Below are positions 1 through 14,074 of a stretch of DNA of 64,000 nucleotides, in pieces. The notes under the pieces were generated by a model. That model did no database searches and was not told the DNA's origin. It saw only the letters and a program-made list of their open reading frames with translations. How positions within the stretch are numbered: the first letter of the stretch is position 1; each line of letters begins with the position of its first letter. Origin of the DNA: Miltoncostaea sp963770865 (GTDB lineage: Bacteria; Actinomycetota; Thermoleophilia; Miltoncostaeales; Miltoncostaeaceae); assembly GCA_963770865.1 (NCBI GenBank), contig CAVYRD010000008.1, positions 62,001-126,000 on the forward strand. Reading direction: 5' to 3'. Made by a program: the position numbers and the translations under genes.

Positions 1-1
1 A

Positions 2-1252
2 CTAGGGGAGGCGACCCGCCCGCTCGGTCTCGTGGCGCAGCCAGGCGGCGTGCTCGGGCCCGAGCTGCCCCGGCTCCAGCCGCCAGGACCAGTTGCCCTC
101 CGCCGTACCCGGGGTGTTGAGGCGGGCGCCCGAGCCGAGCCCGAGCAGGTCCTGCGCCGTCACGATGGCGAGGCCGGCGCGGGAGGCCAGGGCCAGGCGC
201 ACCAGCATCCGGTGCGGCGGCTCGTCGTGGATGCCGTGGGCGGCGGCCGACGCGGCGGCCTCGGCGCGGCCCTCGTCGGAGGCCGACGCCCACCACCCCG
301 CGGCCGTGTCGTTGTCGTGGGTGCCGACGTAGACGACGCAACGCTCGGGGTGGTTCTCGGGCCGGTGGCCGTTGTCCCGGTCGCCCGGGAAGGCGAACTG
401 GAGCACGCGCATGCCGGGGAGGCCGAGGCGCTCCATCAGGGCGTGGACCTCGGGCGTGATGATGCCGAGGTCCTCCGCCACCAGCGACAGCGGGCCGAGC
501 GCGGCGCGGGCCGCGGCGATGATGCGCCCGTGGGGGCCGGGCAGCCAGGTCCCCTCGCGGGCGGTGGGCGCGCCGCGCGGCACGGCCCACCACGACTCGA
601 AGGCGCGGAAGTGGTCGATGCGGGCGCAGTCGTGGAGGTCGGCCGAGCGGGCGATGCGGGCGATCCACCAGCGGTCGCCGTCGGCGGCCATGGCGTCCCA
701 GTCGTAGGTGGGGTTGCCCCAGAGCTGGCCGTCGTCGGTGAAGGCGTCGGGCGGCACGCCGGCGACGACGTCGTCGCGGAAGAGCGAAGGGTGGGCGCGC
801 ACGTCGGCCGCGCCGGGCGCGACGTAGAACGGGATGTCGCCCATGATCAGCACCCCGCGGTCGGCCGCGTATGCGTGCAGGGCGCCCCATTCGCGGTCGA
901 AGCGCACCTGGTCGTCGGCCGCGCCCGGGCCCGCGAGGCGCGCCCAGTCCTCCAGCCAGTAGGCCGCGCGATCGTGCAGGTCGGCGCGCTCGGCGGCCGA
1001 GACCGGCGCATCGGGCCGCTCCAGGAGCCCGGCCCAGCCCGCGAACGCCGACGGGCTGGCGTAGGGCGAGCCCGACGCGTCGGGCGGCGTGAGGGGCAGC
1101 ACCTGCCACCAGGACTGGCCCGCCGCGGCCAGCCAGTTGACGAAGGCGAAGGCCTCCGGCCCCAGGCGGCCCCCGGGCAGTGAGGAGGCGTGGAGGAGCA
1201 CTCCCGCGCGGCGCTCGGCCGTGGGGTCCTCATGTTCGCTGCGCGACACCAC
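2..1252 (-). CDS. malQ: 4-alpha-glucanotransferase (amylomaltase)
   Basis: Transfers alpha-1,4-glucan segments between maltodextrins in the cytoplasm (GH77). The 416-residue protein opens with the family hallmark GVLLHASSLPG near residue 17. It has the nucleophile Asp213 in RIDHFRAF, the acid/base Glu260 in VAEDLG, and the third acidic residue in GTHDND near 313. The gene is complete: its stop lies at bases 2-4. It is shorter than the roughly 500 residues usual for bacterial MalQ. The start is a GTG at 1252, with a second GTG directly after it. It is divergent from glgE and belongs functionally with the glucan/trehalose genes, where it can lengthen short dextrins left by debranching. Confidence 0.95.
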   Translation of the reverse strand: MVSRSEHEDPTAERRAGVLLHASSLPGGRLGPEAFAFVNWLAAAGQSWWQVLPLTPPDASGSPYASPSAFAGWAGLLERPDAPVSAAERADLHDRAAYWLEDWARLAGPGAADDQVRFDREWGALHAYAADRGVLIMGDIPFYVAPGAADVRAHPSLFRDDVVAGVPPDAFTDDGQLWGNPTYDWDAMAADGDRWWIARIARSADLHDCARIDHFRAFESWWAVPRGAPTAREGTWLPGPHGRIIAAARAALGPLSLVAEDLGIITPEVHALMERLGLPGMRVLQFAFPGDRDNGHRPENHPERCVVYVGTHDNDTAAGWWASASDEGRAEAAASAAAHGIHDEPPHRMLVRLALASRAGLAIVTAQDLLGLGSGARLNTPGTAEGNWSWRLEPGQLGPEHAAWLRHETERAGRLP

Positions 1253-1262
1253 CGGGAAAGGC

Positions 1263-1268
1263 TACGCT
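1263..1268 (+). promoter_or_regulatory. possible -10 element of the glgE operon
   Basis: TACGCT stands in the narrow gap between the divergent malQ and glgE starts. The same hexamer recurs upstream of cydA (21039-21044), the yyaC-like gene (37232-37237) and the ATPase gene at 45840. No clear -35 box is seen. Weak alone; the recurrence is the main support. Confidence 0.35.
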
Positions 1269-1270
1269 CA

Positions 1271-3189
1271 GTGCCGCCCGTGCTCGCACCGACGCCCCGC
1301 ACGCCGCCGCCGCGGATCCAGGTCCACGACACCCTCCCCGCCGTCGAGGGGGGACGCTGGCCGGTGAAGCGGACGCTCGGGGACCTCGTGACCGTGGAAT
1401 GCGACCTCGTCCGCGACGGGCACGAGCAGCTGCGCGCGGTCGTGCGCCATCGACCGCCGGGCGCGCGCGCCTTCGCCGAGGCGCCGATGGGGCAGATCAG
1501 CCCGGACCGCTGGCGAGGGGGCTTCCGGACCAGCGCGCTGGGGATCCACGTCTTCCAGGTCGAGGCCTGGGTCGACGCCTTCGGCTCGTGGCGCAACGAG
1601 CTGGAGCGCAAGGTGGCCGCGGGTCAGCCCGATCTCGAGAGCGAGCTGGCCGAGGGCGCCGCCCTGCTGGAGCAGGCCGTCCCGGCGCTGCGCGGCGAGC
1701 ACAAGCGCACCGTTGTGGCGGCAGCGGCGGAGCTGCGCCTGGACGCCCCGGGCGCCCAGCGCGCCCAGACCGCCCTCGCCCCGGACGTGGCCGAGGCGAT
1801 GGGCCGCGTCGCCGCGCGGCCGGAGCGGGTGCGCGACCAGCTGCTCGAGGTGGACGTGGACCGCGAGCGCGCCCGCGCCGGCGCCTGGTACGAGCTCTTC
1901 CCCCGCTCGTTCGGCGGGCTCAAGGGCGTCGAGGAGCAGGTCCCGCGCCTGGCCGAGCTGGGCTTCGACGTGCTCTACCTGCCGCCGATCCACCCGATCG
2001 GCGTGACCCACCGCAAGGGGCGCAACAACGCACCCGAGGCCGCCCCGGGCGACCCGGGCAGCCCCTGGGCGATCGGCGGCGCGGACGGCGGCCACACCGC
2101 CGTCAACCCGGAGATCGGGACCGTCGAGGACCTCGAGCGCCTGGTCTCCACGGCCGCGGCCCACGGCGTCGAGATCGCCCTCGACTACGCCATCCAGTGC
2201 TCGCCGGACCACCCGTGGCTCACCGAGCACCCCGAGTGGTTCCACCGGCGCCCGGACGGGACGCTGAAGTACGCCGAGAACCCGCCCAAGCGCTACCAGG
2301 ACATCTACAACGTCAACTTCGCGAGCGAGGACTGGCGCGGCCTGTGGGACGCGCTGCGGGACGCGCTGGTCTTCTGGGTGGAGCGCGGCGTGCGGATCTT
2401 CCGCGTGGACAACCCCCACACCAAGCCGATCGGCTTCTGGGAGTGGCTCATCCGCAGCGTGCGCGCCGAGCACCCCGACGTCGTCTTCCTGGCCGAGGCC
2501 TTCACCAGCCCGGCCCGCATGTACGCCCTGGCGAAGGCCGGGTTCAGCCAGTCCTACACCTACTTCACGTGGAGGAACTCCTCCTGGGAGCTCCGCGACT
2601 ACGTGAGCGAGCTGGCCGGCCCGCCGAGCGACTACTTCCGGCCGAACTTCTTCGCCAACACCCCGGACATACTCCACGAGTACCTGCAGACGGGCGGGCG
2701 CGCGGCGTTCGAGGCGCGCCTCATCCTGGCCGCGACGCTCTCGCCGAGCTACGGCATCTACTCCGGCTTCGAGAACCTCGAGTCCGTCGCCGTCGCGCCG
2801 GGCAGCGAGGAGTACCTCGACTCGGAGAAGTACGAGGTCAAGGAGCGCGCCCTCGACGGGCCGCTGCTGCCGCTCGTGCGCCGCCTCAACGAGATCCGCC
2901 GCCTGCACCCCGCCCTCGGACGCATCGGCGTCCGGTTCCTTGACACCGAGAACCCGGCCCTCCTCGCCTATGCGAAGGGCCGCGGGATGGGAGCGATCAT
3001 CGTGTGCGTCAACGTCGACCCGCACAGCGCCCAGGAGGGGATCGCCCTCGTCCCGGGCGACCTCGATCTCCCCGCCGGCTTCGGCGTGCGCGACCTCGTG
3101 ACCGGCGCGGTCCACCGCTGGGCCGTCGGGCGCAACTACGTCCGCCTCGACCCGGCGGCGACGCCGGCGCACGTGTTCCAGGTGGAGCC

Positions 3190-3193
<4 letters not shown>
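1271..3193 (+). CDS. glgE: alpha-1,4-glucan:maltose-1-phosphate maltosyltransferase GlgE
   Basis: GH13_3 enzyme that adds maltosyl units from maltose-1-phosphate to the non-reducing end of alpha-glucan. About 640 residues, the usual GlgE size. Visible signatures are the N-terminal PRIQVHDTLPAVEGG region, the nucleophile motif IFRVDNPHTKPIGFWEWL, the acid Glu in VFLAEAFTSPA, and YGIYSGFENLE. The start is uncertain: GTG 1271 is taken, but GTG 1280 fits a -10-like TACGCT at 1263-1268 better, and an in-frame ATG at 1232 would overlap malQ. The next gene, glgB, overlaps the stop by four bases. GlgE consumes the product of the TreS-maltokinase fusion at 14.7-18.1 kb. Confidence 0.95.
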
Positions 3194-5365
<2,172 letters not shown>

Positions 5366-5373
<8 letters not shown>

Positions 5374-7137
5374 CGGGAACCCGCTCGGGACGGAGCCCGT
5401 GCCCGGCCATTCCGAGGCGGGCTCCCCGCTCGCGTTCGAGCTCCCGCTCGGGGCGACGCCCGCGGGCGACGGCACGACGACCTTCCGGGTGTGGGCGCCC
5501 CACGCGCGGGAGGTCGCGGTGGAGGTGCGCGGCGCCGACGCCCCCCTCGCCCCCGAGGGCCAGGGGGTCTTCGCGGGCGCCGTGGCGGCGCGGGCGGGCG
5601 ACGACTACCGCTACGTGATCGACGCCGACCGGCGGCTGCCCGACCCCTGCTCGCGCTTCCAGCCCGAGGGCGTGCGCGGGCCATCGCGGGTGGTCGACCC
5701 GGGCGCGTTCGCCTGGACGGCCGGGAGCTGGGACGGCCTCGACCCCGGGGAGCTCGTGGTCTACGAGCTCCACGTGGGGGCGTTCACGCCCGAGGGCACG
5801 TTCGCGGCGGCCGCGGAGCGGCTCGCCGACCTGCGCGAGCTCGGCGTCACCGCAGTCGAGCTGATGCCGGTCGGGACCTTCCCGGGGGAGCGCAACTGGG
5901 GCTACGACGGCCTCTACACGTGGGCGCCGCACCCGGTCTACGGCGGGCCCGAGGGCCTCGCCGGCCTGGTCGACGCCGCCCACGCCGGGGGCCTGGGCGT
6001 GATCATGGACGTGGTGCCGAACCACCTCGGCCCCGGCACCGAGGCGTTCGAGGCGTTCGGGCCGTGGTTCACCGACCGCCACGGCACGCCCTGGGGCCGC
6101 GCGATGAACTTCGACGACCGCGACAGCGGCGGCGTGCGCGAGTGGGCGGTGCAGGGCGCGTGCATGTGGGTGCGCGACTACCGCGTCGACGGCCTGCGCG
6201 TGGACGCCGTGCACGCGGTCTACGACGGCGGCGCCCGGCACGTGATGGCCGAGCTGACCGCGCGGGTGCGGCGGGCGGGCGACGGCCGCGCCGTGCTGAT
6301 CGCCGAGAGCGACCTCAACGACCCGAAGGTGGTGCGCGCGGACGCCGAGGGCGGCTGGGGCTTCGACGCCCAGTGGGCCGACGACCTGCACCACGCGCTC
6401 CACGCCCTGGTGACCGGCGAGCGCGACGGCTACTACGGCGACTTCGGGACGGTGGCCGACCTCGCGGCCGCGACCGTGCGCGCCTTCGTCCACGACGGGC
6501 GCTGGTCGGGCTTCCGGCGCCGGCGCCACGGCGCCCCGGCGACGGGGATCCCGCCGGCGCGCTTCATCGCCTGCTCGCAGAACCACGACCAGGTGGGCAA
6601 CCGGGCCGTCGGCGACCGCCCGCCGGCCGAGGTGCTGCGCCTGTCGGCGATGTGGGTGATCCTCTGCCCCTTCACCCCGATGCTGTTCATGGGCGAGGAG
6701 CACGGCGAGCGCCGGCCCTTCCAGTTCTTCACCGACCACATCGACCCGTACATCGCCGACGCCACCCGCGAGGGGCGCCGGCGCGAGTTCGCCGAGTTCA
6801 CGGGCTTCGGCGAGGAGGTCCCGGACCCGCAGGACCCGGAGACCTTCGCGCGGTCGGTGATCGACCCGGCGGGCGGCGACACCGGGGTGCGGGAGCTCTA
6901 CCGCGACCTGCTCGCGCTGCGGCGGACGCTGCCGCGCGAGGCGGCCGAGGTGCGGTTCGACGAGGAGGATGGCTGGATCGGCATGCGGCGCGGGGACGTC
7001 GAGGTGGTGGGCAACTTCACGGGCGATGCGGCGGAGGTGGCGGTGGACGCGAGCGAGGTCGTGCTGGCGAGCGGCGAGGGCGTCGGCCTGGAGGGCGGGC
7101 GGCTGCGCCTGCCGGCCTTCGGCGGGGCGGTGGTGCG

Positions 7138-7141
<4 letters not shown>
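5366..7141 (+). CDS. treZ: malto-oligosyltrehalose trehalohydrolase
   Basis: Releases trehalose from maltooligosyl-trehalose ends made by TreY. 591 residues. A CBM48-like N-terminus (FRVWAPHAREVAVEV, about 40-55) precedes the GH13_10 barrel with DGLRVDAVHAVYD, LIAESDLNDPK and SQNHDQVGNR. The ATG lies eight bases inside the end of glgB, so the two are coupled. The order treZ-treX-treY completes the three-enzyme route from glycogen to trehalose. Confidence 0.94.
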
Positions 7142-9254
<2,113 letters not shown>

Positions 9255-9258
<4 letters not shown>

Positions 9259-11270
9259 GGGCCACCTACCGCCTGCAGCTGGGCCCGGGATTCGGCTTCG
9301 CCGAGGCGCTCGCCGTCGTCCCCTACCTGCGCCGGCTCGGGGTGAGCCACCTCTACCTCTCCCCCTGCCTGCAGGCGCGCCACGGCTCGACGCACGGCTA
9401 CGACGTCACCGACCCGCGGCGCATCTCGGAGGACCTGGGCGGCGAGGCGGCCTTCCGCGCGCTGGCCGGCGCCGGGCTCGACGTGCTGCTCGACATCGTC
9501 CCCAACCACATGGCCGCGAGCGACGAGAACCCGTTCTGGACCGACCCGGCCCTGCGCGAGCGCTTCTTCGACATCGACCCCCGCACCGGGCGTCACCGGC
9601 GGTTCTTCTCCATCGACGAGCTGGCCGGCGTGCGCGTGGAGGACCCCGAGGTCTTCGAGACCACGCACGCGCTGGTGCTCGGGCTGGTCGCGGAGGGCGT
9701 CGTCGACGGCCTGCGCATCGACCACCCCGACGGGCTCGCCGACCCGGGCGGCTACCTGCGCCGCCTGGCCGAGCGCGGCGTGGAGCGGATCTGGGTGGAG
9801 AAGATCCTCGAGCCGGGCGAGGAGCTGCCGGACTGGCCGGTGGAGGGCACGACCGGCTACGAGTTCATGGCCGACGCCACGGGCCTGTTCATCGACCCCG
9901 ACGGCGAGGAGCCGCTCACCGCGCTCTACGAGGAGCTGACCGGGGAGCGGCGCGACTTCGCCGAGCTGGCCGACGAGGCCAAGCGCGAGGAGGCGCACAC
10001 CACCTTCCAGCCCGAGGTGGAGCGCCTGCAGGAGCTGGTGGACGAGCCGGGCATGGCCGACGCGGTCGCCGCGCTGCCGGTCTACCGCACCTACGTCGAG
10101 CCCGAGGGCGAGGGCGCCGACGACCGGGACCTGCGCGTGGTGGAGGAGGCCGACCTGCCCGAGCGGGTGAGGGAGGCGCTGGTCGCGCCCGCCGACCCCG
10201 AGGAGGAGGCGTTCGCCGTCCGCTTCCAGCAGACGACGGGCGCGATCATGGCCAAGGGCGTCGAGGACACCGCCCTCTACCGCTACTCCCGCCTGGCGGC
10301 GCTCAACGAGGTGGGCTCGGACCCCGGCCGCTGGGGCCGCACGCCGGAGCAGGTCCACGAGGCCCACCTCGCGCGGCACCGGCGCTTCCCCCGGTGCCTG
10401 CTCGCCACCCAGACCCACGACACCAAGCGCTCCGGCGACGTGCGCGCGCGCATCGGCGCGCTGGCCGGCATCCCGGGCGGGTGGCGCGAGCGCGTGCTGG
10501 CCTGGCGGGCGATGAACGCGCCCCTGCGGACGGGCGGCGCGCCGAACCCCGACGACGAGTACCTGATCTACCAGACCCTCGTCGGGGCCTGGCCGCTCCG
10601 GCCCGAGCGGCTGCGCGACTACATGACCAAGGCGATGCGCGAGGCGAAGGTCGACACCGGCTGGAGCGAGCCCGATGAGGCGTACGAGGGCGCCGTCACG
10701 GCCTTCGTCGACGGTCTCTACGCCTCGGGCGCCTTCCGCGCCGACCTCGAGGGCTTCGTCGAGCGGGTCGCCCCGCTCGGCGAGGCGTCCGCGCTCGGCC
10801 AGACGCTCCTCAAGCTGACCAGCCCCGGCGTGCCCGACGTGTACCAGGGCGACGAGCTCTGGGATCTCGCCCTGGTCGACCCGGACAACCGCCGCCCGGT
10901 TGACTGGGGCCTTCGCGCGCGGCTGCTGGAGGAGGTCGCCGGCGGCGCCGCGCCCCGCCGCGAGACGGCCAAGATGTTCCTGATCCACCGGGCGCTGGAG
11001 CTGCGCGCGCGGCGGCGCGAGGCGTTCGCGGGCGACTACCTGCCCCTCGACGCGGGACCCCGGGCCTTCGCCTTCGCCCGCGGGGGCGCGGTGATCGCCG
11101 CGACGCCCATCGCCGCGGGCGGCGAGGGCGCGACGGTCGCCGTGCCCGGGGACCTGCGCGGGCCCTGGTGGAGCGTCCTGACCGGGGCGGACGTGGAGCT
11201 CGGGACGCGCGCGCGCGTGGGGGACCTGGCCGGCGATCTCCCTGTCGCGCTGCTGGAGCGCACCGTCTAG
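9255..11270 (+). CDS. treY: malto-oligosyltrehalose synthase
   Basis: Isomerises the reducing-end alpha-1,4 bond of maltodextrin to the alpha,alpha-1,1 bond of trehalose (GH13_26). 671 residues, with the family start ATYRLQLGPGFGFAEA, HGSTHGYDVTDP, the nucleophile motif DGLRIDHPDGLADP, the acid motif RIWVEKILEPGE and THDTKRSGDVRAR. The GTG start overlaps the glgX stop. Its own TAG stop doubles as the first three bases of a TAGGCT -10 element for the next gene. Last gene of the glucan operon. Confidence 0.95.
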
Positions 11271-11273
11271 GCT
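11268..11273 (+). promoter_or_regulatory. leaderless -10 element before the LuxR-type regulator
   Basis: TAGGCT ends six bases before the ATG at 11280, so transcription should start at or next to the start codon. There is no Shine-Dalgarno sequence. The TAG is also the stop codon of treY. Confidence 0.6.
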
Positions 11274-11279
11274 CGGCGC

Positions 11280-11915
11280 ATGTCCGAACGCGCGGTCCGC
11301 GTGTTCGTCGCGGACGACCACCCCCAGTACCGGGACGACATCTCCCGAGCGATCGCGGAGTGGGACGGTCTGGACCTGGCCGGGGTGGCCGACACCGGGC
11401 TCGCGGCGCTCGAGGGGGTCCGCACCAGGATCCCGGACGTGGCCGTCCTCGCCGTCGACCTGGCGGGCCTCGGGGGCATCGACCTGACGACGGAGATCCT
11501 CCGCGCCGAGATGCCGACGCGGGTGCTGCTGCTGTCGACCTCGCCGGAGGACGTCTACGAGGCCGTCGCGGCCGGGGCCCTGGGCTACCTCATGAGGCGC
11601 GCGCGGCCGGAGGCCGTGTGCGCCGCGGTCGAGGCCGTCGCCCGCGGGAGGACGATCCTCGCCGACGAGGCGCAGGACGCCCTCGTCGGCTGCATCCGGG
11701 GGCGGGCGACCCACGTCTCGCCGGTGCTGTCCGAGCGCGAGCACGAGGTCCTGGACCTGACCGCGCAGGGGCTGTCGGCGCCCCAGATCGCCGCCGCGCT
11801 GCACCTCAGCCCGACGACCGTGAAGTCGCACCTGCACCGGGCCTACGACAAGCTCGGCGTCTCGGACCGCGCGGCCGCCGTGGCCGTCGCCATCCGCAGC
11901 GGCCTGCTCGCCTGA
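11280..11915 (+). CDS. LuxR/NarL-type response regulator with a degenerate receiver
   Basis: 211-residue protein with an N-terminal receiver-like domain (1-120) and a C-terminal LuxR helix-turn-helix (about 147-210: LSEREHEVLDLTAQGLS, then SPTTVKSHLHRAYDKLGV). The acidic pair Asp12-Asp13 is present. In a gap-free alignment with NarL, however, the phospho-acceptor Asp is Ala58 and the usual Lys after GY is Arg106. It therefore probably works without classical phosphorylation. No kinase gene adjoins it. Its place directly behind the trehalose operon suggests, but does not show, control of that operon. Confidence 0.88.
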   Translation: MSERAVRVFVADDHPQYRDDISRAIAEWDGLDLAGVADTGLAALEGVRTRIPDVAVLAVDLAGLGGIDLTTEILRAEMPTRVLLLSTSPEDVYEAVAAGALGYLMRRARPEAVCAAVEAVARGRTILADEAQDALVGCIRGRATHVSPVLSEREHEVLDLTAQGLSAPQIAAALHLSPTTVKSHLHRAYDKLGVSDRAAAVAVAIRSGLLA

Positions 11916-11977
11916 CGCGCCGCCGCCGGGTCGCGCCTGACGAAACCGGGATTGCCCGCCGGCGGAGACGGCGTCAC

Positions 11978-11987
11978 GTTTGCGCAA
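11978..11987. repeat. short AT-containing palindrome
   Basis: TTTGCGCAAA is a perfect 10-base palindrome in the gap between the regulator gene and the membrane protein gene at 12029. It could be an operator. Nothing else supports a function. Confidence 0.25.
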
Positions 11988-12028
11988 ATCGGCGCCCATG
12001 CGCCCTCCCCACGCGGAAGAGGTCCCCC

Positions 12029-12541
12029 ATGCCCGGTCTCGACCCGCAGCTCGTCGTCGCCGTCGCAGGACTCGGCGCCGGCCTCGTCACCTACGTGAGG
12101 ACGTCGAACCGGGAGAAGTCGGTGCGCCAGGCGGACCTGATCCGCGAGTACACCAAGGACCTCTCATCCGACGACAGGCTCGTCAACCTCTTCACCGACA
12201 TCGACTACGGGAGGTTCGTGTTCGTCCGCGACGAGCGGACGTGGCTGGGGCAGCAGCCGGAGAAGACGCTCGTCCGCCTGCTCGACCTGTTCAACAGCAT
12301 CGGGCACAACTGGCACCGCAGGGTCGTGTCGCTCGAGGACGTCCACGGCACGACGATCGCGTACGGGATCGTGCGCGCGCACAACGACCCTCAGGTCAAG
12401 GCGTATCTCGACTACGTCAACGAGTGGGATGCCGACCACCTCGGCACCGGGGCGGCGTTCGAGCACTTCCGGCGCCTCGCGCAAGCCCTGGACGAGATGT
12501 CCGAGGGCGCGCGGCGGGCGAACCGCGGACGAGCGCGCTGA
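12029..12541 (+). CDS. membrane-anchored protein of unknown function
   Basis: 170 residues, not firmly recognised. A single hydrophobic N-terminal segment (about residues 6-22, LVVAVAGLGAGLVTYV) is followed by a soluble, charged alpha-helical part with YTKDLSSDDRLVNLFTDIDYG near 45-65. The layout resembles DUF4760-like proteins, but this is only a guess. The ATG has an AGAGG ribosome-binding sequence about six bases upstream. Confidence 0.7.
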   Translation: MPGLDPQLVVAVAGLGAGLVTYVRTSNREKSVRQADLIREYTKDLSSDDRLVNLFTDIDYGRFVFVRDERTWLGQQPEKTLVRLLDLFNSIGHNWHRRVVSLEDVHGTTIAYGIVRAHNDPQVKAYLDYVNEWDADHLGTGAAFEHFRRLAQALDEMSEGARRANRGRAR

Positions 12542-12559
12542 TCGGCGCCCGCGAAGGAG

Positions 12560-12565
12560 TACCGT
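12560..12565 (+). promoter_or_regulatory. leaderless -10 element
   Basis: TACCGT ends seven bases before the ATG at 12573, matching the spacing of the other leaderless promoters in the window. It also picks that ATG over upstream in-frame start codons. Confidence 0.5.
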
Positions 12566-12572
12566 GCCGCGC

Positions 12573-12842
12573 ATGGACGACGACGAGATCCGCACCCTGG
12601 TCACGAGGCTGTCGCGGCCCCACCCCTCGGGCGGCGACGTGATCGAGCGCGTCGCGATCCTCGCGGCGGGGGGCGACTTCCGCGCCATCCTCGCATGGAT
12701 CGCCGCGCACGAGGGCGCGCCGGAGGCGCTCGCGCCGGTCGCCCACAGGGGCGGCCTGCACGGCTCGCGGCTCGCCTACGGCGTGAACGACGTCGACACG
12801 ACCCCGCTCCGGTTCGTGTTCCCGGCGGGCGCGCTGGTCTGA
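12573..12842 (+). CDS. small hypothetical protein
   Basis: 89 residues, acidic N-terminus (MDDDEIRTLVTRLSRP), no signal peptide or membrane segment, and no family recognised. The start is chosen because TACCGT lies seven bases upstream. Codon use is like that of its neighbours. The stretch ADGGDF-like loops to VAHRGGLHGSRLAYG suggest a compact soluble fold, but no function can be named. Confidence 0.55.
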   Translation: MDDDEIRTLVTRLSRPHPSGGDVIERVAILAAGGDFRAILAWIAAHEGAPEALAPVAHRGGLHGSRLAYGVNDVDTTPLRFVFPAGALV

Positions 12843-12918
12843 GGGCCGGCGGGGCCGCGGGAAGGATCGCCGCAACGGCGGCGTCCTCCCCTGCGACATC
12901 CCGAGCGAGGAGGATCCC

Positions 12919-13374
12919 ATGCGCGTTCGCACGCCCACGACTCGCCGCCGTCGTCCTGACGCGGCCTGGCGGCGGTCGGCCTCACGGCCTGCGGCAGCTC
13001 CAGCAGCAGCTCCGCCGCGGCGCCTGCCGGCACGACGACGGCGAGCACGACGCCCGCGGCCACGACGGGCTCCGGCGGGGCCGCGTCGACCGTGACGCTC
13101 ACGGCCGACCCGAACGGCGGGCTGAGCTTCGACACGACGAAGCTCACGGCGAAGGCCGGCACCGTCACGGTGAAGATGGTCAACCCGTCCAGCAGCGGCG
13201 TCCCGCACGGCATCGCGGTCGAGGGCAACGGCGTGGACCAGGACGGCAAGACGGTCCAGCCGGGCGGCGTGTCGACCGACACCCTCACGCTGAAGCCGGG
13301 CACCTACACGTTCTACTGCCCGGTCCCCGGCCACGAGGACGGCGGGCATGAAGGGGACGCTGGTCGTCTCCTGA
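12919..13374 (+). pseudogene. cupredoxin-like lipoprotein, frameshifted
   Basis: Type I copper (plastocyanin/azurin-like) domain: residues LTADPNGGLSFDTTKLTAKAG lead to a C-terminal GTYTFYCPVPGHED, which holds the Cys and His copper ligands. In another frame the N-terminus gives a lipoprotein signal ending LTAC, followed by a Ser/Thr/Ala linker. ATG 12919, the hydrophobic signal and the domain lie in three frames. The last residues (MKGTLVVS, stop 13372-13374) are in yet another. At least three single-base indels are needed. Likely an extracytoplasmic electron carrier or copper protein, broken by sequence errors or decay. Confidence 0.7.
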
Positions 13375-13381
13375 GCCGGGC

Positions 13382-13411
13382 GCGCGGGCCGGCCGGAGGG
13401 CCGGCCCGCGC
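13382..13411. terminator. bidirectional terminator hairpin
   Basis: GCGCGGGCCGGCC and its perfect complement GGCCGGCCCGCGC enclose a four-base loop GGAG. The 13-bp stem fills the gap between the convergent cupredoxin and anti-sigma genes. There is no T-tract, as is common in GC-rich actinomycetes. Confidence 0.7.
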
Positions 13412-13412
13412 C

Positions 13413-14074
13413 TCAGGCCTCGTCCCGCGAGCAGACGAAGTCGAGCATCTGGGGCAGCGTGGCGCCCCGCGAGGCGAGGACGCACGTGTGGCCGCCGCGT
13501 TCCCAGACCACCAGAGGACGCCGTCGCGCCGGACGATCCAGACCGGCGTCCCGCCGGCGTCGGCGCGCCGAGAGCCCGCGGGGAAGCCGACGGGTCGCCG
13601 TCGACGATGGCGTAGCCGACGCGGACGCCGCCGCGCGCGTAGGTGACGGTCCGCACCGCGCGGCCGCCGAGCGTGTCCGTGCGCGTGCCGACGGCGCGCC
13701 ACGCGGAGTCGGGATCGGAGTCGTAGGCGTAGTTCGGGAAGCGGACGCCGCCGACCGACGCGTCCACGAAGCGCGGGTCGGCGCGGTCGACGGCGGGGGC
13801 GCGGGCGCGTCGGACGGGCTCAGCGCCGCGGCCGCGGCGTCGGCCGGCGACGGCCCGCCGAGGAGGACGGAAGCGCGACGACGACCAGCGCGACGGCGGC
13901 GGCGATGGCGATGGCGGCCGCGGCCCACGACCAGGCCGGCAGTCGCCGCCGGGCGCCCCGGGCGCGGTCGGCCGCCAGCCGGGCGCGCAGGTCCTCGGGC
14001 GCCTCGATCCCGGCGACGGCGCGCTGGATGGCGGCGCCGATCCTTTCGCTCTGATCGTCGTGACGGTCGGTCAT
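13413..14074 (-). pseudogene. anti-sigma factor-like membrane protein, frameshifted
   Basis: Starts MTDRHDDQSERIGAAIQ, with one transmembrane helix at about residues 48-68 (WSWAAAAIAIAAAVALVVVAL). An extracytoplasmic part follows that reads on in other frames (GGVRFPNYAYDSDPDSAW, then WERGGHTCVLASRGATL and the C-terminus DFVCSRDEA). The ATG overlaps the stop of the ECF sigma gene as ATGA, the classic sigma/anti-sigma coupling. Two or three indels break the frame. Confidence 0.65.

Noticed and set aside
1190..1270. A longer glgE start at ATG 1190 or 1232
   Set aside because: ATG 1190 would overlap the divergent malQ gene by over 60 bases and adds a peptide that does not look like a GlgE N-terminus. 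A -10-like element at 1263 also argues for a later start.
5491..7137. Long open frames overlapping treZ, treY and flagellar genes in other frames
   Set aside because: Arg/Pro/Ala-rich shadow translations typical of very GC-rich DNA, without recognisable domains.
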